From NCBI GenBank assembly GCA_049315745.1, contig JBMOJO010000051.1, positions 1 to 19,586 on the forward strand: a stretch of DNA of 19,586 nt. Direction: 5' to 3'. Shown piece by piece: positions 7,377 through 15,664 of the stretch. The notes beneath the pieces were generated by a model. The model saw nothing but the letters and a program-made list of their open reading frames with translations. It did no database searches and was not told the DNA's origin. Both the position numbers and the translations under genes were made by a program. The first letter of the stretch is position 1. Every line of letters begins with the position of its first letter. Origin of the DNA: JADJPL01 sp049315745 (GTDB lineage Bacteria; Bacteroidota; Bacteroidia; Chitinophagales; Saprospiraceae).

Positions 7377-8633
7377 ATGCAAAGTATTTCAGGCCCTTCT
7401 TCGGACGACAGGGAAAAGACGCAAGCATTGGTAAGGGAATGGTTAGGTACGATACCCGAGGGATTGGAATTGGATTTGTTTAGTACCGAACACGCATTTT
7501 CCTACAAAACCAACAGCGAACTGCGAAAGGCGGCCTGGTTGTTCGGCCTGATGAACCGCCCCGGCTTAGTGCGTCTCGCCTCAAAATTTGGTTTGCAGGC
7601 CATCCGCCTCCGCCTGCCTTTTGTCGAAGCGGGCATCCGAAACACGATTTTCGCCCAGTTCTGTGGCGGCACAAACCTCATGAATACACGGAACACCATT
7701 CAAAAACTGGCCGGTGCGGGCGTATTTTCCATCCTGGATTATGGCGCAGAAGGCAAAGAAACCGAAGCAGATTTCGACCAGACGATGGAGGAAACGGTAC
7801 GCGCCCTGAAATTTGCCGCAGGCAACCCTGCCATTCCGATGGTGAGCACAAAAATAACCGGTATGGCCCGGTTCGGGCTGCTTGAAGCCCTGCACCGCGG
7901 CGACCGCCTTGCTGAGGATGAAATGCAGGAATACCAAAGGGCACTGGAAAGGGTACGCCGCATCTGCGCCGCTGCCAGGGAAAGCGACACCGCTATTTCC
8001 TTTGATGCAGAGGAAACCTGGATACAACGCCCGATAGACGACTTTGCGCGCAATATGATGAAGACCTTTAACCGGGATAAAGCAATCGTCTATAATACCT
8101 ATCAGCTCTATCTCGGCGATCGCCTGGATGCCCTTAAAATTGCCCACGCGGAGGCAAAAAGAGAAGGCTATATTTTGGGGGCAAAGCTCGTGCGTGGCGC
8201 TTACCTCGAAAAAGAGCGCAAGCGCGCCGAAGCGATGGGATACCCCTCCCCTATCCAGCCGGATAAATCCGCAACCGACCGCGACTATAACCATGCGCTG
8301 GTTTATTGCGTCGGGCATATCGAAGAGATTGCCTGCTGTAATGCATCGCATAATGCAGGAAGTGCGCTATTGCTCGCAGCACTGACGATCAAGCACCAAA
8401 TCCCCAGAAACCACCCCCACATCTTTTTTGCACAACTGTACGGTATGAGCGACAACCTGACCTTTAATTTGGCCAAAGCTGGATTTAATGCAGGAAAATA
8501 TGTAATTTACGGTGCTGTTCGCGATGTGATGCCTTACCTGATCCGAAGGGCGCAGGAAAATACTGCGGTTAGCGGGGAGATGGGGCGCGAATATCGGCTG
8601 ATTGCATCTGAAATGAAAAGACGGGGGCTCTGA
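7377..8633 (+). CDS. Proline dehydrogenase (monofunctional, FAD-dependent)
   Basis: A 418-residue soluble protein with the TIM-barrel proline dehydrogenase domain, which oxidises proline to pyrroline-5-carboxylate using FAD. Recognisable blocks are GVFSILDYGAEGKE, IPMVSTKITGMARF, ISFDAEETWIQ, YNTYQLYLGDRLD, GAKLVRGAYLEKERKRAE, ASHNAGSALLLAA, and the C-terminal YGAVRDVMPYLIRRAQENT, whose Arg-Arg and Glu belong to the substrate-binding motif. The usual Pro in this last block (YGPV) is Ala here. The long helical N-terminal extension and overall length are like the mitochondrial-type monofunctional enzymes found in Bacteroidota, not the bifunctional PutA; there is no P5C dehydrogenase domain and none encoded nearby. 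The ATG at 7377 follows an A-rich stretch 77 nt after aroE. It is probably independently transcribed, although no convincing promoter box is visible. Confidence 0.93.
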   Translation: MQSISGPSSDDREKTQALVREWLGTIPEGLELDLFSTEHAFSYKTNSELRKAAWLFGLMNRPGLVRLASKFGLQAIRLRLPFVEAGIRNTIFAQFCGGTNLMNTRNTIQKLAGAGVFSILDYGAEGKETEADFDQTMEETVRALKFAAGNPAIPMVSTKITGMARFGLLEALHRGDRLAEDEMQEYQRALERVRRICAAARESDTAISFDAEETWIQRPIDDFARNMMKTFNRDKAIVYNTYQLYLGDRLDALKIAHAEAKREGYILGAKLVRGAYLEKERKRAEAMGYPSPIQPDKSATDRDYNHALVYCVGHIEEIACCNASHNAGSALLLAALTIKHQIPRNHPHIFFAQLYGMSDNLTFNLAKAGFNAGKYVIYGAVRDVMPYLIRRAQENTAVSGEMGREYRLIASEMKRRGL

Positions 8634-8966
8634 ATTATTATACCCGCCCTTTTCGTGCGTCCTGAACACAACATATCCGGTGTAAGAGGCGTTCTTACCC
8701 CGAGTATTCAAACCGTATCCTTCTAACCCCCATTGTTGAAGCGGGCAATATTTACTTGAACTTGTCCAAAAACCATCAAAAGGCCAGTAAAAAAGAGCAG
8801 TTACTGCAAAAAACAGGGAATCCCGCCCATCTCGGGCCGATCACTTGTTTGGAAAATTATGTTTGCTCAAAGCCTGCGGATTGGTTGGCGGACTTGGTGC
8901 GCGAAAAAAATTTTGCATGCCGGGTAAAACCGCTTTTCCTCAAATAGCCAGTTCGTAACATTCCTT
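8634..8966. other. Gene-free stretch upstream of the giant T9SS protein gene
   Basis: This 333-bp stretch has no convincing gene. The only sizeable frame (8756-8947) starts at a TTG and has no family resemblance. It holds a hairpin at 8679-8701 (listed separately) and one TAnnTTTG match, TATGTTTG at 8858-8865, which lacks a -33 TTG at normal spacing and would leave a leader of about 100 nt. It probably contains the end of the proline dehydrogenase transcript and the promoter of the surface-protein gene, but I cannot place either with confidence. Confidence 0.5.
8679..8701. other. Hairpin (possible terminator or leader structure)
   Basis: GGTGTAAGA and TCTTACCCC flank the 5-nt loop GGCGT, giving eight paired positions and one mismatch. 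It lies 45 nt after proline dehydrogenase. No T-run follows, so it is not a textbook intrinsic terminator. Confidence 0.3.
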
Positions 8967-11900
8967 ATGAGGAATCATAATCTCAAAACCGTATTCACTG
9001 CCCTGTGGCTACTACTCCCGCTGTTGTTGCTGGCGCAGCCCAACGATTGCAGGAAGGCCATCGTCATCTGCGATGACCGTCCAATCCTGTTCACCCCGCG
9101 TTTTGGCGCTGGTTCCAACGATTTCCTCTCTTCAAAAAATAATAAAGGCTGCCTGCAGCGTGGGGAAAACATCTCCGTTTGGTTTTATTTTGAGCTGCGC
9201 AAAGATATGCCTGCCGACAGCGGCAAACTCGCCTTCACGATCACCGATTCTGTCCAGATTCGTGGGCAGGACTACGACTTCGCCATCTATGGCCCTCAGA
9301 CAACCTGCGACAGCCTGGGAGCGCCCATCCGTTGTTCTTTCGCACAAATAAATCCCAATCAACGGGTGATACGCACAGGGCTGGGCAATGGGGCAAGCGA
9401 CCGCTCGGAAGGGCTGGATGGAGATGGATTCCTCGACACCCTGCGGGTTAAGCCCGGAGATGGTTATTTTCTGCTCGTTGACTTCTTCGTAGGCGTCGGC
9501 GGCTCTAGTTTCGATTCTGCCGTTGCGCTCTCCTTTAACCTGACCTGGAAAGGCCCCGCGGCCCCTTACCTCAACTGCATTGCCAATCCCAACTGCGACC
9601 TGGTCGAGGTACAGGCCAAGCCGGATACTTCAGTTTGTGCAGGTACGTCTTTCACGCTCCGGGCAGGGGCCGTGAATACCGCCGGAAGGGCTTCTGTGCG
9701 CTGGACGGCCACCGGCGACGCCCCCCGGTTCATCGAATCCGCCGATTCCTTTAGTACCCGGATCACTATCCCGCCGGGTACATCCGGGTTATACACATTT
9801 ACCGCAACCGTCACGGAAGGCAACTGCGTCCATTCGGACGAAATGCTGGTCAATGTCCTGCCTGCACCTGTTCCTTCCATTACCGGGGATAGCATAATCT
9901 GCGGCGGGAAAAGGATAAACCTCACCGCTACCCTTGGATTTGAGCGCTATGTTTGGTCCACGGGCGAAACACGGGCAGAGATATCCGTAGCCGATGTCGG
10001 CGCCTATGAGGTAACGGTTACCGACAGCAAAGGATGCAGCGGCGCTGTGGCATTCCAGGTCAAGGATATTGTCCCCGGCCCACCATCGGTATTTGGAGAT
10101 ACGATACTCTGCCCAGGAGAGCAAACCTTTCTGGCGGCAGAAAGCGGCTATGCAACTTACGAATGGAACAACGGCAGCCGGGAGGAGGTGGCCATCATCC
10201 TTACCCCTGGGATCTATACCGTCACCGTGACCGATTCCAATGGGTGTATTGCGACACGCAAAGTCGAGGTAACCGGAGTCTTGCCACAAATACCGGTCAT
10301 CACCGGGGACAGCTTTTTTTGTGCCGGCAAATCTGTACAGCTTTTTGTTCAATCGGCCTTCCTTACCTACAACTGGTCAAACGGAACACAGGACAGCATG
10401 CTTACCGTAAGCACTCCGGGTGTCTATCGCCTTACCGTTACCGATGAAAACGGATGTACGTCGAATACCGAGTTCAGGGTAGGCCGGCGGGAGAACCCCA
10501 TTGCGTTTATCGAGGGGGATTCCCTTTTTTGCAGCGGTGGCTCTACCTTGTTGAAAGCCCCGCCCGGTTATGCCAGATATCTTTGGACCGGAGGTTCCAG
10601 CGACAGCTTACTGCGCGTTTCGAGCCCTGGAAGATATACCCTCATGATTGAAGATCTTGCAGGTTGCTCAGCAAGTGCTTCGATTTTGGCCGATACCCTT
10701 TCGCTGCCCAGCATCGCTTTTACCGGTCCTTCCACCTTTTGCGAAGGCGAATTCAGCCGTATCAGTCCCGGGAATTTCGCAACTTATCAATGGTCCACGG
10801 GCGAAATTTTTCCGGATATCGTGGTAAACCGTTCCGGTGACTACCGGGTAACGGTTAGCGGGTTCAATGGCTGCACGGCAGAAGGAACCTATACCATCAC
10901 CGTCTTTCCCAACCCGCGCCCGATAATCACTGCCCCGTCAAAAATTTGCCAGGGGACACAGGCAATCCTCCGTGTAGAACCCCAATTCGCAAAATATACC
11001 TGGGACTCCGGCGATTCCACTGCTACGATCCAAAAAAGCAGCGCCGGCACGTATGCCGTAACCGTTACAGATACCAACGGTTGTTCGGGCAGCGCAGCAG
11101 CCAGCATGGACATTGCCCCGCAACCTGAAGTCAGGATCAGGGGAAAGACGCAAATCTGTGCCGGGGATACTACCCGCTTATCGGCAGATCCCGGTTTTCC
11201 TTCTTACACTTGGTCAACCGGCGCACGCGAACCCTCGATACTTGCTTATCGCCCGGGCATCTACACGGTCGGTATCTTGGACAGCAATGGCTGCACTGCG
11301 AGCGACACCTTATTGCTTCAGGTGCTTGATAACCCGCCCATCGGGATCGGCGGCCCGCTGAGGTTCTGCTCCGGGTCGTTCACCACCTTAAAAGTACCCG
11401 CAGGATACCAGCAGTACGCCTGGTCAAATGGATCGGCAGACTCCCTCATTCGGGTCACTGCCTCCGGGCGCTACTCGGTCACCGTAACCAACGCCCGGGG
11501 CTGTATGCGCAGCAGCGAAGTGCTGGTGCAATCGGACAGTGCGATCGCGCCATTGCTTTTACCGGGAAATTACTCCGTGTGCAAGGATACGTTCAAGCGG
11601 TTTGAGGCAGGGCCTGGCTTCATTTCCTATACCTGGTCGGATGGCAGTACCAAGCCTTATCTGGAAGTGAGCAAAGCAGGCGACTATTCCCTGACCGTGC
11701 TCGACAGTAATTTTTGTATTACGAGCGTCGCATTCTCCGTTTCTGTTCCCATTGCGACCCCTCCGGTCATCTTAGGCCCCGACTCGATCTGCCAGGGGGT
11801 GACAGCGATGCTTATCGCTATCGGGAGCGGGTATAGGAGCTATCTGTGGTCCACCGGGGACCGGCAAAGCACAACCAGTATTTCCCAGGGAGGGCTGTAC

Positions 11901-14597
11901 CGCCTGCAGGTCGTTGACCAAAATGGCTGCACCACCAGCGCGACAAAAAATTTGGGGACGAAGCCGGCGCCCGAGGTCAAAATCGTCGGCGATCTTGAAA
12001 TCTGCAGGGGAGAATCCACTACCCTTGCGGTAACCGGCAAGTTCCTGGCTTTTGAGTGGAGTAACTCGAGCAAAGATTCGACGCTCACCATATCGCAACC
12101 CGGTCCTTACGGCGTAAGTGCTATCGGCCAGAACGGGTGTATCGGTTCGGACGAAGTGGTGGTGCGCTTATCCAGGATCCCCTTTCCAATTATTGACGGC
12201 GACCGCTTTTTTTGTACAAACGATTCTCTACCACTGGAAGTTGAAGCGGGTTTCGAAAGTTATACCTGGAGTACGGGGCAAAGCGGCAACCGGATTTTCG
12301 TCAGCCGGGAAGGCACTTATGGGGTGACGGTTACGGATGATCTGGGTTGTGCGGGAAAAGCGCAGGTAAGGGTATTTACGATTCCCTCCCCTGAAGCAAA
12401 AATCAGCGGCAGCTTAATTTTTTGCCCCGGGGATTCGGTGCTGCTCACTGCCGGCGAAGGGTACCCGGGGTATCAATGGTCGCCCGGGCCTTCCGGAATT
12501 CGGGAAATCTGGGTTAAGGCCCCCGGATGGTACACGCTGAAAGTGGAAGCTGAAAACCGATGCACCGACCGCGACAGCGTACTGGTTCGGCATGCACCTG
12601 TCCCCGCGCCCGAAATTATCGGCAAATCATTTTTCTGTGCCGATTCCGCGGCATTCCTGGCCATTCAGGACACTTTCCCCGTTATCCGCTGGAGTACAGG
12701 ACAGAATACCCCACAGATTACCCCCGGGGCGCCGGGTTTATACGCCGTCTCCGTAGCCAACAGCAACGGTTGTACCGGCCGGGATACCTTTAGCCTCAGC
12801 AGGATACCTGCACCCGTCGCCGATGCCGGCAGGGATACTTTCCTGACCTGTACCCTGCGCGACGTTGCCTTAACCGGAAGTTTGCCGCTCCTCGCCGGTG
12901 GTCCGCTCAAAGCTACCTGGGAAGGGCCCGGGATCAACGCGGGCAACCGCCATTCCCCAGCGCCCAGGGTCAGTACCCCCGGGAGTTATCAGCTTATCCT
13001 GACAGATACCCTGCATAGCTGCCCTTCCCTGCCAGACGTCGTCCTCCTTCGGGACTCTGCCTATTCGCCCTCCGTTGCCGTATTTGCTGAAGACAGTCTG
13101 AATTGTGCCTCGCCGGCTATCTTCCTGAACGGCAGGGGCTCCGAAACCGGCAAAAATATTGTTTATTCCTGGCGGCAGTTAAGTGGCGGACGCTTGCTGG
13201 GCAGCGATTCGCTCAGGGCACAGGTGGAATTGCCCGGCGACTATGCCCTTATCGTCACAGATACGGCGCTTGAGTGCAGCAGCGCCCGAACCCTGCGCAT
13301 CGGTATTGATACCGTCGCCCCGCAGCCTTCTATCCTGCCGCCCGATACCCTGACTTGCGCACGCAGCGCGGTAACCCTGTACGCAGCGCCGCCCCCTCAA
13401 GGCCAAAAGTGGGCATTCAACTGGCCGGGCCGGGCAGGCAGCCCTGCAGATTTCAGCCCTTCCAACACCCGCTTCATCGCCAACCTTCCGGGGCGTTACG
13501 CGCTGAACGCCCAAAATCTGCGCAATGGCTGTATCGGCAGCGCCGCCATCAATGTGCCTATAGACTCGGTTCGCCCCATCGCAAAAGGCGGGGCCGATGC
13601 GGAACTGGATTGTTTGTCGCGCGAAATCACCCTGGTGGGGGAAGCCCCCGACAGCCGGTGGCAGTACCAATGGCGGGATTCTGCTACGGGATTTATCCTT
13701 GCCAGGATCCCCACCATAACCCTCGAGCTGCCCGGCACCTTATTTTACGAGGTGATTGACCCTAAGAATGGCTGTACTGCCAAGGATACTGTCATCGTCA
13801 GGCCTAACGGGCAGGTGCCGATAGCCGTCCGGATGCAATCAATCCCGGAGACCTGTGCCGGCCGTTCTGACGGGCAACTCCGCATTGCCGGCGTCGAGGG
13901 CGGTACGCCTCCATTCGTTTACCGCTTGAGCGGCTCTACCGCCTTTAGTACCACCCGTGTTTTTACCGCCCTCAGACCGGGTACCTATCGGCTGACCCTT
14001 CAGGATGCCAATGGATGTGAGCTCAGCGAGCGCTTTGACATCCTGCCGGGAATTACGGCCAACCTAAGCCTGGGGGGCGATTTAACGATCAAGCTCGGGG
14101 AACGCATCCAAATCAACGGCCTGACCAATATCCCTGCCGGCGCACTGGCCAAGGTCCAATGGACCAAGCCAGATACCCTGAAAACGGCCAATTCGCTTTC
14201 CGTCGGTGTAATGCCGCTGCAAACCACAGCATATTTCGCTACGGTACAGGATACGAACGGATGTAGCGCATCGGACAGCCTTACGATATTTGTAGAGCGC
14301 ACGCAGCGGGTATATTTCCCGAGCGCATTTTCTCCGAATGGCGACGGCGCCAACGATGTCTTTATGGTATTTTCAGGCCCCGAAACGCTAAGGGTAAAGT
14401 CCCTGAGGCTTTTCAACCGCTGGGGCACCCAGGTATATGAACAGTTTGACTTCCCGCCCAACGATCCGGCCTTCGGCTGGGACGGTGTCCACCGGGGCAC
14501 AATACAGAACCCTGCGGTGTATGTCTATCTCGCAGAAGTTATTTTCCTGGACGGCAGCGAGGCCGTATTTAAAGGGGATTTTACCTTGATCCGATAG
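8967..14597 (+). CDS. Giant T9SS type B cargo: multi-repeat Ig/PKD-like cell-surface protein
   Basis: An 1876-residue exported protein. A signal peptide (NHNLK, then a Leu-rich core, ending near LLLAQ at residue 24) is followed by an N-terminal domain (about 25-210) starting NDCRKAIVICDD, as in many Bacteroidota surface proteins. Next come an Ig/PKD-like module (about 211-299), 14 repeats of 69-72 residues (300-1281), four longer modules (1282-1615), a SprB-like repeat with VEGGTPPFVYRL and DANGC (1616-1695), and an Ig-like module typical of the region before the sorting domain (1696-1778). The CHU_C sorting domain (1779-1876) has FPSAFSPNGDGANDVF, LFNRWGTQVYE, FGWDG and the final GDFTLIR. 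This C-terminus directs export through the T9SS and attachment to, or release from, the outer surface by the type B route. No catalytic domain is visible; an adhesin or structural role is inference. The gene stands alone, with gene-free stretches on both sides. Confidence 0.97.
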   Translation: MRNHNLKTVFTALWLLLPLLLLAQPNDCRKAIVICDDRPILFTPRFGAGSNDFLSSKNNKGCLQRGENISVWFYFELRKDMPADSGKLAFTITDSVQIRGQDYDFAIYGPQTTCDSLGAPIRCSFAQINPNQRVIRTGLGNGASDRSEGLDGDGFLDTLRVKPGDGYFLLVDFFVGVGGSSFDSAVALSFNLTWKGPAAPYLNCIANPNCDLVEVQAKPDTSVCAGTSFTLRAGAVNTAGRASVRWTATGDAPRFIESADSFSTRITIPPGTSGLYTFTATVTEGNCVHSDEMLVNVLPAPVPSITGDSIICGGKRINLTATLGFERYVWSTGETRAEISVADVGAYEVTVTDSKGCSGAVAFQVKDIVPGPPSVFGDTILCPGEQTFLAAESGYATYEWNNGSREEVAIILTPGIYTVTVTDSNGCIATRKVEVTGVLPQIPVITGDSFFCAGKSVQLFVQSAFLTYNWSNGTQDSMLTVSTPGVYRLTVTDENGCTSNTEFRVGRRENPIAFIEGDSLFCSGGSTLLKAPPGYARYLWTGGSSDSLLRVSSPGRYTLMIEDLAGCSASASILADTLSLPSIAFTGPSTFCEGEFSRISPGNFATYQWSTGEIFPDIVVNRSGDYRVTVSGFNGCTAEGTYTITVFPNPRPIITAPSKICQGTQAILRVEPQFAKYTWDSGDSTATIQKSSAGTYAVTVTDTNGCSGSAAASMDIAPQPEVRIRGKTQICAGDTTRLSADPGFPSYTWSTGAREPSILAYRPGIYTVGILDSNGCTASDTLLLQVLDNPPIGIGGPLRFCSGSFTTLKVPAGYQQYAWSNGSADSLIRVTASGRYSVTVTNARGCMRSSEVLVQSDSAIAPLLLPGNYSVCKDTFKRFEAGPGFISYTWSDGSTKPYLEVSKAGDYSLTVLDSNFCITSVAFSVSVPIATPPVILGPDSICQGVTAMLIAIGSGYRSYLWSTGDRQSTTSISQGGLYRLQVVDQNGCTTSATKNLGTKPAPEVKIVGDLEICRGESTTLAVTGKFLAFEWSNSSKDSTLTISQPGPYGVSAIGQNGCIGSDEVVVRLSRIPFPIIDGDRFFCTNDSLPLEVEAGFESYTWSTGQSGNRIFVSREGTYGVTVTDDLGCAGKAQVRVFTIPSPEAKISGSLIFCPGDSVLLTAGEGYPGYQWSPGPSGIREIWVKAPGWYTLKVEAENRCTDRDSVLVRHAPVPAPEIIGKSFFCADSAAFLAIQDTFPVIRWSTGQNTPQITPGAPGLYAVSVANSNGCTGRDTFSLSRIPAPVADAGRDTFLTCTLRDVALTGSLPLLAGGPLKATWEGPGINAGNRHSPAPRVSTPGSYQLILTDTLHSCPSLPDVVLLRDSAYSPSVAVFAEDSLNCASPAIFLNGRGSETGKNIVYSWRQLSGGRLLGSDSLRAQVELPGDYALIVTDTALECSSARTLRIGIDTVAPQPSILPPDTLTCARSAVTLYAAPPPQGQKWAFNWPGRAGSPADFSPSNTRFIANLPGRYALNAQNLRNGCIGSAAINVPIDSVRPIAKGGADAELDCLSREITLVGEAPDSRWQYQWRDSATGFILARIPTITLELPGTLFYEVIDPKNGCTAKDTVIVRPNGQVPIAVRMQSIPETCAGRSDGQLRIAGVEGGTPPFVYRLSGSTAFSTTRVFTALRPGTYRLTLQDANGCELSERFDILPGITANLSLGGDLTIKLGERIQINGLTNIPAGALAKVQWTKPDTLKTANSLSVGVMPLQTTAYFATVQDTNGCSASDSLTIFVERTQRVYFPSAFSPNGDGANDVFMVFSGPETLRVKSLRLFNRWGTQVYEQFDFPPNDPAFGWDGVHRGTIQNPAVYVYLAEVIFLDGSEAVFKGDFTLIR
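9864..12809 (+). repeat. 14 tandem protein-level repeats (about 70 residues each) within the T9SS protein
   Basis: Units begin at residues 300, 371, 441, 510, 580, 649, 719, 789, 859, 929, 1001, 1071, 1141 and 1212, and end at 1281. Each has the pattern P-x-I-x-G-(x)n-C-x-G, then Y-x-W-S-x-G, then a G-x-Y-x-V-T-V-x-D-x-N-G-C strand. Two Cys per unit, about 45 residues apart, could form one disulfide. The ninth unit (859-928) has FC for GC, and the eleventh (1001-1070) has WSNSS for WSxG. Unit length varies only from 69 to 72 while the sequences differ strongly, so this is an old, diverged array, not a recent DNA duplication. Confidence 0.93.
12810..13811 (+). repeat. Four longer Ig-like modules (81-85 residues) following the 14-unit array
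   Basis: Modules at residues 1282-1365, 1366-1449, 1450-1534 and 1535-1615. Each opens with a Cys about 14 residues in (FLTC, SLNC, TLTC, ELDC), has a central Trp, and closes with a second Cys near the end (HSC, LEC, NGC, NGC). They lack the WSxG signature and are about 13 residues longer than the preceding units, so they form a distinct module class. Confidence 0.85.
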
Positions 14598-14917
14598 GTA
14601 TTCCATAGGTCAACCTTACTTTATTCAAATATTTCGTAAACTCAAATCATAAACGCAACTTAGGGGAAGGCGAAGAAGGGTCACAACAAATTTTTTCAAA
14701 GGGGTTGTGTAATAAATCCGAAGTTGTGTAAAAAACCCTTTTACACAACCCCGGAAGAATATTCTGCTGCCGTAAGGTGTGGGCTCATCAAAGTACGGAC
14801 GGGGGAAGCGCATTGAGGAAGACCGGATTCAATAATTGGAGGGTGTAACTGATATAGTGACTACCGGATGATTGGTTTTCGTAGTCCTACACAATCCATT
14901 ACTTGAGAAAATTGGAG
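14598..14917. other. Gene-free stretch between convergent transcription units
   Basis: This 320-bp stretch lies between the end of the plus-strand surface-protein gene and the 3' end of the minus-strand tRNA. It has no credible ORF. It holds the nested inverted repeats at 14701-14752 and a weak inverted repeat, GACTAC (14859-14864) with GTAGTC (14881-14886). The word TTGTGTA occurs four times on either strand (14705, 14724, 14742 and 14888). Bidirectional termination is the likeliest ordinary role. Confidence 0.6.
14701..14752. repeat. Nested inverted repeat, copy A of an intergenic palindromic element
   Basis: GGGGTTGTGTAA (14701-14712) is perfectly complementary to TTACACAACCCC (14741-14752), with a 28-nt gap. 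A second left arm, TTGTGTAAAA (14724-14733), pairs perfectly with TTTTACACAA (14739-14748) across a 5-nt loop. The two stems share the right arm and exclude each other. The right half on the minus strand (14731-14752) matches the element at 19509-19531. No flanking direct repeat is visible. It could be a bidirectional terminator or a degenerate transposon-end/MITE-like element. Confidence 0.75.
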
Positions 14918-14989
14918 TGGTCTCGACAGGAATCGAACCTGTATCTTGGGTTCCGGAGACCCACGTACTATCCATTGTACTACGAGACC
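14918..14989 (-). tRNA. tRNA-Arg (anticodon CCG)
   Basis: A complete 72-nt cloverleaf on the minus strand. The acceptor stem GGTCTCG/CGAGACC, D arm GTAC/GTAC, anticodon stem TGGGT/ACCCA with loop CTCCGGA, a 4-nt variable region AGAT, and T arm ACAGG/CCTGT with loop TTCGAAT are all fully paired. The discriminator is A. The anticodon CCG reads CGG codons. No 3' CCA is encoded (CTC follows), so it must be added enzymatically. It lies downstream of rimM on the same strand but has its own promoter box. Confidence 0.98.
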
Positions 14990-15004
14990 AAAAATTCAGG
15001 CGTG

Positions 15005-15012
15005 CAAATGTA
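15005..15012 (-). promoter_or_regulatory. Bacteroidota -7 promoter box (TACATTTG) for tRNA-Arg
   Basis: On the minus strand TACATTTG matches TAnnTTTG exactly. It ends 15 nt before the mature tRNA 5' end, a normal distance for a short 5' leader. The sequence further upstream is A-rich, without a clear -33 element. Confidence 0.6.
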
Positions 15013-15056
15013 AAGGATTTTTTCGAAACCTGAACGCTGTTTTTTTCTTTTTTCGC

Positions 15057-15072
15057 ACCGGCAACTGCCGGT
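15057..15072. other. Short perfect hairpin downstream of rimM
   Basis: ACCGGC and GCCGGT flank the 4-nt loop AACT. It lies 48 nt past the rimM stop (minus strand). On that strand an A-run, not a T-run, follows, so it is not a classical intrinsic terminator. It may still mark the 3' end of the mnmA-rimM transcript. Confidence 0.4.
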
Positions 15073-15119
15073 TACTTCACTTACGTTCATGCTTGACATA
15101 CGCTCGCCCCTACCCTTTC

Positions 15120-15644
15120 CTACACATCCAGGATGCCTTCCGGCAGGTTCATCCAGATTTGCCGCTGCTGATGGTCCACCCGCTCGATCAGGTCCGGATG
15201 CATGGGCAGGAGGACTTCTTTTCCCTTGTAACTGACCGATGCGAGAAATTGCTGGGGCAGCTCGATCACTGCATCTATAGCGGCGATGCAGCCGATGTGC
15301 CGATCGCAGATCTGATAACCTATATACCGTTCGAACTGCGTGCCGGCCGGGGCGGCTTCTGCCTGAAGGGGCTGCAGGTCGGCTTCGCGCATGAATACCG
15401 CTTTCCCACTGTAGCGGTGGGCAGCTTCGGGGCTATCCACCTCTTCGAACTTAACCAGCAGGTCGTTGGCCTCCAGGATATCTTCGATGAAGAAAGGGAG
15501 TTTCCTGCCTTCTATTTCGACAAAAAGCAGATCGGTGGCGAGGAAATCGTCCAGGTACCGCTCATCTACAAAAATCCGGAGCGCCCCTGAAACGCCATGG
15601 GACTTGCCCAGTTTACCGATGGGTACGAATAGGGCATCCTGCAT
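15120..15644 (-). CDS. rimM: Ribosome maturation factor RimM
   Basis: A 174-residue protein needed for maturation of the 30S head, where the family binds ribosomal protein S19 and 16S rRNA helices. The N-terminal RimM domain opens with the signature IGKLGKSHGVSGALRI (residues 9-24) and includes FIEDILEANDLLVKFEEVDSPEAAHRYSG. The C-terminal PRC-barrel part contains IGYQICDRHIGCIAAID and ends with the typical LPEGILD. The length is normal. It starts 20 nt after the mnmA stop on the same strand, so the two are almost certainly co-transcribed. The usual bacterial neighbour rpsP is absent here; mnmA takes that place. The ATG at 15644 is the first in frame and fits the family N-terminus. Confidence 0.96.
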   Translation of the reverse strand: MQDALFVPIGKLGKSHGVSGALRIFVDERYLDDFLATDLLFVEIEGRKLPFFIEDILEANDLLVKFEEVDSPEAAHRYSGKAVFMREADLQPLQAEAAPAGTQFERYIGYQICDRHIGCIAAIDAVIELPQQFLASVSYKGKEVLLPMHPDLIERVDHQQRQIWMNLPEGILDV

Positions 15645-15664
15645 CTTTACATTTTTGAATTAAG

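Noticed and set aside
8756..8947. 63-codon plus-strand frame in the gap before the T9SS gene
   Set aside because: It starts at a TTG, has no ribosome-binding or family signal, and its composition looks like random intergenic translation.
9864..12809. CRISPR or DNA tandem-repeat array
   Set aside because: The periodicity (about 210 bp) exists only at protein level; no identical repeats or spacers are present.
14625..14813. 62-codon minus-strand frame over the nested inverted repeats
   Set aside because: It reads straight through the palindromes and has no protein-like conservation signal.
15040..15072. Intrinsic terminator for rimM built from the ACCGGC hairpin and the nearby T-rich run
   Set aside because: The T-run lies on the plus strand before the hairpin; on the minus (rimM) strand an A-run follows, the wrong arrangement for a terminator.
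14946..15590. 214-codon plus-strand frame across the tRNA and rimM
   Set aside because: It is antisense to rimM and runs through the tRNA gene; the protein has no recognisable feature.
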